From Planctomycetes bacterium RIFOXYC2_FULL_41_27 (GTDB lineage: Bacteria; Planctomycetota; Brocadiia; Brocadiales; Brocadiaceae), in NCBI GenBank assembly GCA_001828645.1, contig MHZD01000148.1, positions 1 to 6,073 of the forward strand: DNA of 6,073 nucleotides. The letters run 5' to 3'. The position numbers and the translations under genes are program-made. The notes beneath the pieces are model-generated. The model was not told where the DNA came from. It was given only the letters and a program-made list of their open reading frames with translations, and searched no databases. Positions 1 through 5,643 of the stretch are shown piece by piece; the first letter of the stretch is position 1, and each line of letters starts with the position of its first letter.

Positions 1-36
1 TAAGGCAAGTGCTCTAGCCAATTGAGCTAATCGCCC
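1..36 (-). tRNA. tRNA-Val (probable anticodon TAC), 5' half only, cut by window edge
   Basis: Read on the minus strand from 36 down to 1, the sequence gives a seven-base acceptor 5' strand GGGCGAT, the linker TA, the D-stem GCTC paired with GAGC around a loop containing the conserved GG, base 26 as A, the anticodon-stem 5' strand CTTGC, then loop bases C, T, T, A. The anticodon therefore begins TA. With this acceptor and D-arm, TAC (valine) is the best reading, but the third base and the 3' half lie outside the window, so Leu or Ile cannot be strictly excluded. It follows trkH on the same strand and has its own promoter in the gap. Confidence 0.88.
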
Positions 37-49
37 GTAAAGATTTCGA

Positions 50-78
50 AGTATATCATCTCGTATTTTGTGAGTCAA
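50..78 (-). promoter_or_regulatory. Sigma70-type promoter for the tRNA gene
   Basis: On the minus strand TTGACT (78-73) is followed, after exactly 17 bases, by TATACT (55-50). These are near-consensus -35 and -10 boxes. Transcription would start around 42-44, only about six to eight bases before the mature tRNA 5' end at 36, which is typical of tRNA promoters. It lies wholly within the 49-bp gap between trkH and the tRNA, where no terminator hairpin is visible, so read-through from trkH is also possible. Confidence 0.75.
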
Positions 79-85
79 TAAAATT

Positions 86-1570
86 CTACCGCTTCCACGT
101 GATCGGTAAAAATAGAAGTATCAAACCGTAAATTTCCAGCCTACCTAAAAGCATACAGAAACTTAATATCCACTTACCGGCATATGTCATATCACTAAAA
201 TTAGCCATAGGACCGACCTTGGCCAGTCCAGGCCCGCAGTTTGCCATGCATGTTGCTACAGCAGAGAAAGCGGTAATTATGTCTGTGTTTAAAGACATTA
301 GCGCCAGAGAACAAACACCAAAGAATCCCAGATACACGACAAAGAATACAGAACACTCTGTAATAATTTCTTCGCTTACCGATTCGCCGTTCAGCTTTAC
401 ATGTTTTACCATGCGCGGCCTTAAAATCCTGCCAAATTCTCGCATGCTCGATTTCAGCAACAATAATATTCTCACGCATTTTATACCGCCGCCTGTTGAG
501 CCGGCACATGCGCCAATAAACATGAGCAAAACCAATAAAAACCGGCAGGCATTAGGCCACAGATCATAATCTGCAGAAACATGACCGGTTCCAGTGCATA
601 CGGTGATTGCCTGAAAAAAGGCATGTCGAAAAGAAATTCCTAAGTTGTAATAACGGGCGTCATTTGTTGCATTATTAAAGTACCCAGATTGACTGAAGTA
701 CAATACCAGCGCAATAAATACGATCGCCGTTAAAATCAGGCCTGCAAAGAATCGAAGTTCTGAATTTTTGAGGACCTTTTTGAATTCCTTCTGAAAACAC
801 TTATAGTAAAGTGCGAAGTTGCATCCACAAATAAACATAAAGGCTGCGGTTACAATTTCCACATACAGGCTGTTATAGTATGCAGTGCTTGTATTTTTTA
901 TAGAGAAACCCCCAGTAGATACGGTCGTAAAAGTATGGCATATTGCATCAAAAATGGGCATACCACTACAGCAAAGCATGACTATCATAAAGGCTGTAAT
1001 GATGAGGTAAATGAACCAGAGTAATTTTGCAGTTTCACCAATTCTGGGTCTCATTCTATCAGCAGTCGGGCCGCTGACCTCAGCGCTGAAAAGCTGATAG
1101 CCACTCATGCCCATTGCCGGCAACAGGGCAACGAAGATAACGATGATCCCCATACCTCCTAACCAGTTGGTGAATGCCCTCCAAAAAAGGATACTATGCG
1201 GCAATATCTCAACATCTTTAAAAATGGACGAACCGGTTGTTGTAAATCCGCTGGTCGTTTCGAAAACAGCGTCGCAATATGTTGTACATATACCTGAGAA
1301 CCAATAGGGAAGTGCACCTAAAAAAATACATACAAGCCAGCTAAAGGTGACAATGGCGATACCTTCCCGGATATTGATATCCACATTTTTTTTTCTAAAG
1401 AATGCCTTGCTCAACCCACCCAAAACGCCTGTTATGATGATGGTATAAATAAATGCCCATACTGCTGAATCGTCTTCATAATAAAAGGCTACTCCCAGTG
1501 GAACAAGGAGTATCCCTGCCAGCATAAGCACAAGGTTGCCTACCGTAGATAATACAATGGGAATGTTCAT
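86..1570 (-). CDS. trkH: Trk-type K+ transporter, membrane subunit TrkH
   Basis: This is the pore-forming subunit for K+ uptake across the cytoplasmic membrane, working with the TrkA gating ring. The 494 residues fit the family (about 480-500). The four pore-loop repeats are visible: ETTSGFTTTGSS (104-115), TFTTVSTGGFS (213-223), TVCTGTGHVSADY (323-335) and CMANCGPGLAKVGP (441-454). The hallmark CAGSTGGGIK (355-364), which includes the intramembrane gate loop, and the near-terminal LLGRLEIYGL (474-483) are both intact. Hydrophobic segments alternate with short loops along the whole chain. ATG at 1570 is the first possible start, because an in-frame TAG lies five codons upstream (1583-1585). 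No strong Shine-Dalgarno is visible. It starts 33 bp after trkA ends, so translation and transcription are probably shared. Filter 3 reads TGTGH where a TTTG[FY]-like sequence is more usual. A run of nine A residues (1394-1386) encodes residues 59-62. Confidence 0.96.
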   Translation of the reverse strand: MNIPIVLSTVGNLVLMLAGILLVPLGVAFYYEDDSAVWAFIYTIIITGVLGGLSKAFFRKKNVDINIREGIAIVTFSWLVCIFLGALPYWFSGICTTYCDAVFETTSGFTTTGSSIFKDVEILPHSILFWRAFTNWLGGMGIIVIFVALLPAMGMSGYQLFSAEVSGPTADRMRPRIGETAKLLWFIYLIITAFMIVMLCCSGMPIFDAICHTFTTVSTGGFSIKNTSTAYYNSLYVEIVTAAFMFICGCNFALYYKCFQKEFKKVLKNSELRFFAGLILTAIVFIALVLYFSQSGYFNNATNDARYYNLGISFRHAFFQAITVCTGTGHVSADYDLWPNACRFLLVLLMFIGACAGSTGGGIKCVRILLLLKSSMREFGRILRPRMVKHVKLNGESVSEEIITECSVFFVVYLGFFGVCSLALMSLNTDIITAFSAVATCMANCGPGLAKVGPMANFSDMTYAGKWILSFCMLLGRLEIYGLILLFLPITWKR

Positions 1571-1603
1571 AAGGGATGCACTCTAATAATGGTAAATTTC
1601 CGG

Positions 1604-2959
1604 TCAGTCTTTTTTGCTGGAGAAAAGGGATTGAACCTTTTCGATGGCGTTGGGGAGGGCAAAAACAATGACACTCTCACCAGGGTTTATATAAGTATTG
1701 CCGGTTGGTATCTGCATGACGCCTTCGCGCACAATGGCGCCCAGGATAGAGCCTTGCGGGAAGGATATTTCCCTCAGAGGCTTACCCACGATCTTTGAGT
1801 CTTCCTCAGCCACCAGCTCCATAGCCTCGGCCTCGCTATTATGAAATTTTACGACAGAAAGTGCATGTCCGCGTCTGATATGTTGTAGTATAAAACCGAC
1901 AGTGATCAGTCTTGGATTTATTACGATATCCATACCTAATGAATTGATAATGGGTACAAAGACCGGGTCGGCCGTAAGGACGATTGTTTTTTTTGCACCG
2001 AGTCGTTTTGCTAATAATGAAGACAGGATGTTATCTTGTTCGTTTTCAGACAAGGCTACGAAGAAATCGGCAATATCAATAGATGCCTCCTTCAGAAGGT
2101 CTATATCAAGGGCGCTGCCCTGGAGGACGATGGTTTTGTCAAGCACTGTTGCGGCTTGCTGTGTCTTTTCCTTATCTGGTTCAATCATAGTAACGCCAAT
2201 CTTTTGCTCCTCTAATTTTTTTGCCAGTTCAAGACTTGCACGATTTACACCGTAAATAATGACTTTTTCAACTTCGTCCGCACGTCTGTTGACCATCGGG
2301 AGGAAGTAAGGTAATGCCTCTTTGGCTACCAGCACAAAAATATTGTCGTTAGGCATCAGTTTAGTTTCACCCGTTGGAATAAGCATTTCTTCATTCCTCT
2401 GAATAGCAACAATGAGGAAGGAATCACTAGATTCGATTTCTCTTAGTTCCGAGAGTTTTTTCCCGGCTACTGGGGCATCAGCCGGTACGTTAAATCCTCG
2501 CAGGAGGATGTCCCCCGCAGTGAAATCAGCCACATAAATGGACCCCGGAGTCCCAATTATATTCAGGATGGAATTAATGGTAATCTTTTCCGGGTTTACA
2601 ATGTGGTCTATGTGGAATTCGTTCTGGCTGAGGATAGATTGTTCATCGGTAAACTCAGGGTTTCTTATCCTGGCAATTTTGGTTTTGACGCCGTAACTGT
2701 GAGAGAGCATACATACTACCATATTAATTTCGTCACTATCGGTAACGGCCAGTACCATATCGGCATTTTTTATCCCTGCCTCTTCCAGGATTGCAGGAGA
2801 ACTGGCGCTCCCTGACGCCACAGAGACATCCAGTTTTTCGGTAATACGTTTTACCAGGTCAATGTCCCTTTCGACTACTGATATGTCGTGACCTTCCTTT
2901 GATAACTGCCTTGCCAGATTAAACCCAACGGCGCCTGCACCAACAATAAGAATTTTCAT
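1604..2959 (-). CDS. trkA: Trk system K+ uptake regulatory subunit TrkA (two RCK units)
   Basis: This is the cytoplasmic, nucleotide-binding subunit that assembles under TrkH and controls K+ flux. The 451 residues match full-length two-unit TrkA (about 450-460). Layout: RCK-N1 at about 1-130, with GAGAVG (7-12) and the acidic E30 at the end of the second strand (VVERD), typical of NAD(H) binding; RCK-C1 at about 140-222; RCK-N2 at about 231-350; RCK-C2 at about 366-447, with the characteristic IVGKPLREISFPQGSILGAI (390-409). The first nucleotide site looks intact. The second, GVNRAS (237-242), has lost two of the three glycines of GxGxxG, although an acidic E260 remains, so it may bind nucleotide poorly or not at all. 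The gene lies 52 bp after the lipoprotein gene and 33 bp before trkH, all in one direction. No strong Shine-Dalgarno precedes the ATG. Confidence 0.96.
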   Translation of the reverse strand: MKILIVGAGAVGFNLARQLSKEGHDISVVERDIDLVKRITEKLDVSVASGSASSPAILEEAGIKNADMVLAVTDSDEINMVVCMLSHSYGVKTKIARIRNPEFTDEQSILSQNEFHIDHIVNPEKITINSILNIIGTPGSIYVADFTAGDILLRGFNVPADAPVAGKKLSELREIESSDSFLIVAIQRNEEMLIPTGETKLMPNDNIFVLVAKEALPYFLPMVNRRADEVEKVIIYGVNRASLELAKKLEEQKIGVTMIEPDKEKTQQAATVLDKTIVLQGSALDIDLLKEASIDIADFFVALSENEQDNILSSLLAKRLGAKKTIVLTADPVFVPIINSLGMDIVINPRLITVGFILQHIRRGHALSVVKFHNSEAEAMELVAEEDSKIVGKPLREISFPQGSILGAIVREGVMQIPTGNTYINPGESVIVFALPNAIEKVQSLFSSKKD

Positions 2960-3011
2960 GGTAATATGACTTTCTTAAACAGAATTATTTTTTATCTTCA
3001 AAGGGGAAAAG

Positions 3012-5111
3012 TTATTCAGATTTCACATGCTGGCTTACCGTTTTTTGGTTGGAGAGTTCAACCACGCATAATTCACTTAATTTTTGGAATTGCGAATTGA
3101 ACTCATTTCCGCCGCGATTGGGGTCTTCTGCTGTTAAGGTATCAATAAGAGTTTTTACGGTATCATACTTACCCTGTTCAAACATGGCATTGGCGATTTC
3201 CAGACGGCATTGCCAGCACAATTGATTATTCTGAGGTGATTCTTTGATCCAAATCACGCACAATTCCAGGGCGCGGTCATATTGTTTCGTTTCTTTTAAA
3301 CACTGGATGAGTTCTATTTTTATCGAATTGTCGTTGGGAAACCGCTTTGCCAGTTCTTCGTAAAGAGCCAGTGCCTTTTGACAGTCCTTTAAGGCAAACA
3401 ATGTTTTTGCTAATTTGATCTTGGTTTGCAAAATCTTTTCCTGTAGATCGGGCTGTTTCGAATATTCAGTAATTTGTCTTCCAAAGACGGCTTCAGCCCT
3501 TTTGTAATCCTTGTTGGTGTAAAAAGTGTTTGCCACTGTGTTCATTGATTCAAAGTTCAAGTTTTTGATGTTCACAAGAGATTCCGATGCTTGTTCTGCT
3601 ACCCGTTTGTCGACGTCCTGAAGCGCCTTTACCAATGATTCTATCGCCTGCTGATTCCCAATCTGTCCTAATGCTGTCACTGCAGATTCTCGTACCCGCG
3701 CATTGGTATCGGAGAGTAGTTTGATGAGCGAATCAACACAGACAGGGTCTCCGATTTTACCCAGGCTATCGGCGGCATACCAGCGCACACGTTCCTGTTC
3801 GTCATTCAGGGCAGCAATTAAAGACGCTACGGCACGGCTATCTCGGAGCTTCCCAAGTGAGACTGCTGTATATTCTCTTATTTTTGCTTCTTTATGGTTT
3901 AAGAAGGCAATCAAAGGTTCGACTGCCCTTGTATCCCCAATTTGACCCATGGCTTCTATGATGGCGCACACAAGAGACAAATTGGTATTACTGTTTAATG
4001 ACGAAATCAGAGCCTCTTCAGCCTCGGGTCTTCCGAGCTTGCCCAAGGCACTGGCGCTTTTTTCCCGCACAACCAAACTCTCGTCTCCCAGGGCATAAAC
4101 AAGGGGTTTGACAGCCCGCTCATCTCCAATTTCTCCCAAAGCCTGAATTACTTCAATACGCACCTCTTCCTGCATATCGGCAGTAGCGTCAATCAACACA
4201 CCAATTACAGACGGGTCTTTGATCTTCACTAATTCTTTTGCAGCGAATATTCTTATTTCGGGATATTCACTCTTGATGGCTTCAACCAAGGGTTTGGGAT
4301 CTGATTTGTCAGGTCTGAGTTCTAGCAGTTTAATCGACTTTTGAGCTATTTCAAGTTTCAACTGCTCAAATTTTGATTCAAACTGTTTCGTGTTTTCTTC
4401 CTGTTTTAATACGATGTCTTCCAGCCATTGTTCCCGCGTTTTTGACTTGTTGCGAATCCACCATTGTTTCCACCATGCGGGATCGTTACCGTTGGCCTGT
4501 TTTGTAATCTTTTCCAAGGATTTCTTCGCTACTTCCCTTAGCCCGCGGTCATTGGTCGCAAGCATTTTAATCAAGGGTTCGACAGCATCCCGATTATTGG
4601 TATTGCCCAGTGCCTTTGCCAACAACATCTTAACGTTTAAAGATCGTTGAGAGTGCAGCATCGCTTCCGACATCTTTCGTATCGAAGTTCTTGTTTTTAA
4701 CGTGCCGAGTGTTTCCGCTGCCGCAGTCTGTAAAGGAATCGATTCACTCTCAAGCAGTTCGATCATAATGTCAGTTGCACGATCATCCCTGGTAAATCCG
4801 AATGCTTTAATAACGGAGACCTGCACGTCTTCATTTTCTTTGCGATCCTTTAGTATTTTTAAGAGCGGTTCCTGTGCATCGAGAAGGTTTAATCCCAAGA
4901 GAGAAACAGCTGCAGAACTTCGTATGGTGGGATCGTCAGAATGCAACTGTTCTGTCCATTCTTCCAATTTGCGATGTAGTTCATGGTCTGTCTTTGGCTC
5001 TGCTTTTTCTACAACAACCTTTCTCGGGAGCGCCGTGCACCCTAACATACTCGTTAGGGTTACAGATACAATTAATATTTTATAAAAAGTTAATTTAATG
5101 TTTTTTTGCAT
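3012..5111 (-). CDS. HEAT-repeat / TPR-like predicted lipoprotein of unknown function
   Basis: The function is not recognised; the architecture suggests a protein-binding scaffold in the envelope. Residues 1-25 form a lipoprotein signal: basic K3, K6 and K11, a hydrophobic core, and MLGC with C25 as the lipidated cysteine. A first HEAT block (about 45-205, more divergent) is followed by a tryptophan-rich linker (W213, W214, W217, W218, W229) and a charged, probably coiled-coil stretch (about 234-262). A second, regular block (about 270-517) has eight units of about 31 residues with the pattern D.RAVEPLI.AL.D, VR..A..ALG and IGD, as in PBS-lyase-type HEAT repeats; this does not imply lyase activity. 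The C-terminus (about 521-665) has TPR-like helix pairs, the clearest being residues 567-595. ATG 5111 is fixed by an in-frame TAA four codons upstream (5121-5123). It is first in the cluster with trkA and trkH. A T at +2 after the cysteine does not predict inner-membrane retention. Confidence 0.85.
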   Translation of the reverse strand: MQKNIKLTFYKILIVSVTLTSMLGCTALPRKVVVEKAEPKTDHELHRKLEEWTEQLHSDDPTIRSSAAVSLLGLNLLDAQEPLLKILKDRKENEDVQVSVIKAFGFTRDDRATDIMIELLESESIPLQTAAAETLGTLKTRTSIRKMSEAMLHSQRSLNVKMLLAKALGNTNNRDAVEPLIKMLATNDRGLREVAKKSLEKITKQANGNDPAWWKQWWIRNKSKTREQWLEDIVLKQEENTKQFESKFEQLKLEIAQKSIKLLELRPDKSDPKPLVEAIKSEYPEIRIFAAKELVKIKDPSVIGVLIDATADMQEEVRIEVIQALGEIGDERAVKPLVYALGDESLVVREKSASALGKLGRPEAEEALISSLNSNTNLSLVCAIIEAMGQIGDTRAVEPLIAFLNHKEAKIREYTAVSLGKLRDSRAVASLIAALNDEQERVRWYAADSLGKIGDPVCVDSLIKLLSDTNARVRESAVTALGQIGNQQAIESLVKALQDVDKRVAEQASESLVNIKNLNFESMNTVANTFYTNKDYKRAEAVFGRQITEYSKQPDLQEKILQTKIKLAKTLFALKDCQKALALYEELAKRFPNDNSIKIELIQCLKETKQYDRALELCVIWIKESPQNNQLCWQCRLEIANAMFEQGKYDTVKTLIDTLTAEDPNRGGNEFNSQFQKLSELCVVELSNQKTVSQHVKSE

Positions 5112-5180
5112 GCGTATTATTTACAACCTGCTAATATTCAAGTAAATATTTGATCAACATCCAAAAATTTCACAGGATTA

Positions 5181-5210
5181 TTTAAAGATGAAGAGTTACT
5201 TCATTTTAAA
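5181..5210 (-). other. Hairpin in the 5' leader of the lipoprotein-trk transcript
   Basis: Arm 5181-5193 pairs with 5199-5210: TTTAAA and ATGAAG on one side match CTTCAT and TTTAAA on the other, with one bulged base (5187) and a five-base loop. That gives 12 base pairs, mostly A-T. It lies about 70-100 bases upstream of the lipoprotein start codon, inside the predicted leader. No U-tract follows it, so it is not a standard intrinsic terminator. A role in mRNA stability or as a protein-binding site is possible but not shown. Confidence 0.4.
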
Positions 5211-5275
5211 ATTTCGTAATGGAAAAAGGTAAGCATTTGGCAAGGGCATAATTGTAGTTATGATGTTAATTAAAA

Positions 5276-5304
5276 ATAATAGCAAATTTTACTTCTCAGG
5301 TCAA
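5276..5304 (-). promoter_or_regulatory. Sigma70-type promoter of the lipoprotein-trkA-trkH cluster
   Basis: On the minus strand TTGACC (5304-5299) is followed after exactly 17 bases by TATTAT (5281-5276). Transcription would start near 5269, giving a leader of about 158 bases before the ATG at 5111. Weaker candidates closer to the gene (for example TTGATC near 5150) have poorer -10 boxes or spacing. The right side of the -35 box lies only three bases from the target duplication of the palindromic element and ten bases from its end. Confidence 0.6.
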
Positions 5305-5348
5305 TATAAAAGATGTAACAGTTCAGCCGACTCAAAATAAAAGCAGAA

Positions 5349-5423
5349 GACAACCCCCTTGCCCCCTTTTCTAAGGGGGATTTTTAAAGTCCCCCTTAAA
5401 AAAGGGGGATGAAGGGGGTTGTC
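5349..5423. repeat. Large imperfect palindrome with C5/G5 blocks
   Basis: Arm 5349-5379 begins GACAACCCCCTT and arm 5391-5423 ends AAGGGGGTTGTC. The arms pair over about 31 positions with a two-base length difference and very few mismatches, around an 11-base loop (5380-5390). Each half is also a hairpin by itself: CCCCCTT/AAGGGGG at 5362-5379 with a four-base loop, and the same stem at 5391-5408. The DNA or RNA could therefore form either one long stem or two short ones. From memory, similar C5/G5 palindromes are dispersed in many copies in anammox and some other genomes; this could not be checked here. Confidence 0.85.
5362..5385 (+). terminator. Possible intrinsic terminator inside the palindrome (plus strand)
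   Basis: On the plus strand a 7-bp stem, CCCCCTT with AAGGGGG and loop TTCT (5362-5379), is followed by A and five T residues (5381-5385). This has the form of a Rho-independent terminator. No gene upstream on the plus strand needs it, so it may be a by-product of the palindrome. It could block stray plus-strand transcription toward the kinase gene. Transcripts entering from the minus side meet the other hairpin (5408-5391), but that one is followed by only three T residues. Confidence 0.3.
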
Positions 5424-5503
5424 ATGCGCCATTTGCACGTACACGTGAACTGTTACCAAAAGATAATCCTCAAATATTTTCTTCGATTCATTATAAATTC
5501 TGT

Positions 5504-5531
5504 TTTACATTTAAACTGAGATGAATATAAT
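5504..5531 (+). promoter_or_regulatory. Sigma70-type promoter of the thymidylate-kinase gene
   Basis: TTTACA (5504-5509) precedes a perfect TATAAT (5526-5531) with a 16-base spacer. Transcription would start near 5538, giving a leader of about 105 bases. An overlapping second candidate is TTGAAC (5533-5538) with GATAAT (5554-5559), but its spacing is only 15. Both lie to the right of the palindromic element, so the kinase promoter is not interrupted by it. Confidence 0.5.
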
Positions 5532-5643
5532 GTTGAACAGTGTTTGTAAAATTGATAATGTTCTTCTCCCCATTTGCATGGTGACAAGGTTCGTAATGAA
5601 AAGTTGTCGAAGTCCTATTTAATCTATTTATTGAGAATACTGA

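Larger units (their letters stand above)
5315..5456. mobile_element. MITE-like non-coding element with 11-bp terminal inverted repeats
   Basis: The ends are perfect inverted repeats: GTAACAGTTCA at 5315-5325 and TGAACTGTTAC at 5446-5456. Outside them stand TAAAAGAT (5307-5314) and CAAAAGAT (5457-5464), direct repeats matching at 7 of 8 bases, as expected of a target-site duplication with one later change. The 142-bp interior has no ORF and is dominated by a large C5/G5 palindrome (5349-5423). Ends beginning GTAA with 8-bp duplications are characteristic of the IS66 family, so a non-autonomous IS66-type element is a reasonable guess. That family link rests on four terminal bases plus the duplication length and is an inference. 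Confidence 0.55.
5112..5643. other. Divergent intergenic region between the lipoprotein-trk cluster and the kinase gene
   Basis: These 532 AT-rich bases separate two divergently read genes. From left to right they hold the approximately 158-base leader of the minus-strand cluster with one hairpin (5181-5210), that cluster's promoter (5276-5304), a 142-bp MITE-like palindromic element (5315-5456), and the promoter and approximately 105-base leader of the plus-strand kinase gene (5504-5643). I found no convincing protein-coding ORF, tRNA or recognised riboswitch. In particular the trk leader does not resemble a c-di-AMP (ydaO) riboswitch, which would have been a plausible K+-related regulator. 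Confidence 0.7.

Noticed and set aside
219..569. Plus-strand open frame of 116 codons, plus similar ones at 1107-1307, 1902-2255, 3703-3945 and 4702-5085
   Set aside because: All lie antisense to well-supported genes (trkH, trkA, lipoprotein) and their translations show no domain or coherent pattern.
3561..4304. Tandem repeat with a period of about 93 bases
   Set aside because: The period reflects the 31-residue HEAT units of the protein; at DNA level the units are strongly diverged, so it is not a DNA satellite or recombination repeat.
5122..5153. Alternative minus-strand promoter around TTGATC near 5150
   Set aside because: The possible -10 boxes are poor or wrongly spaced, while TTGACC-17-TATTAT at 5304-5276 is much better.
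5112..5269. K+-related riboswitch such as the c-di-AMP (ydaO) type
   Set aside because: The conserved core sequences are absent; only an AT-rich hairpin is present.
5349..5423. CRISPR-like or attachment-site repeat
   Set aside because: A single palindromic unit with no spacers, no adjacent cas or integrase gene and no copy at the tRNA end of the window.
5583..5608. Short inverted repeat GACAA / TTGTC in the kinase leader
   Set aside because: Only five base pairs with a 16-base loop; expected by chance.
5521..5622. Plus-strand ORF of 33 codons upstream of the kinase gene
   Set aside because: It overlaps the predicted -10 box, would begin before the predicted transcription start, lacks a spaced ribosome binding site and has no recognisable composition or motif.
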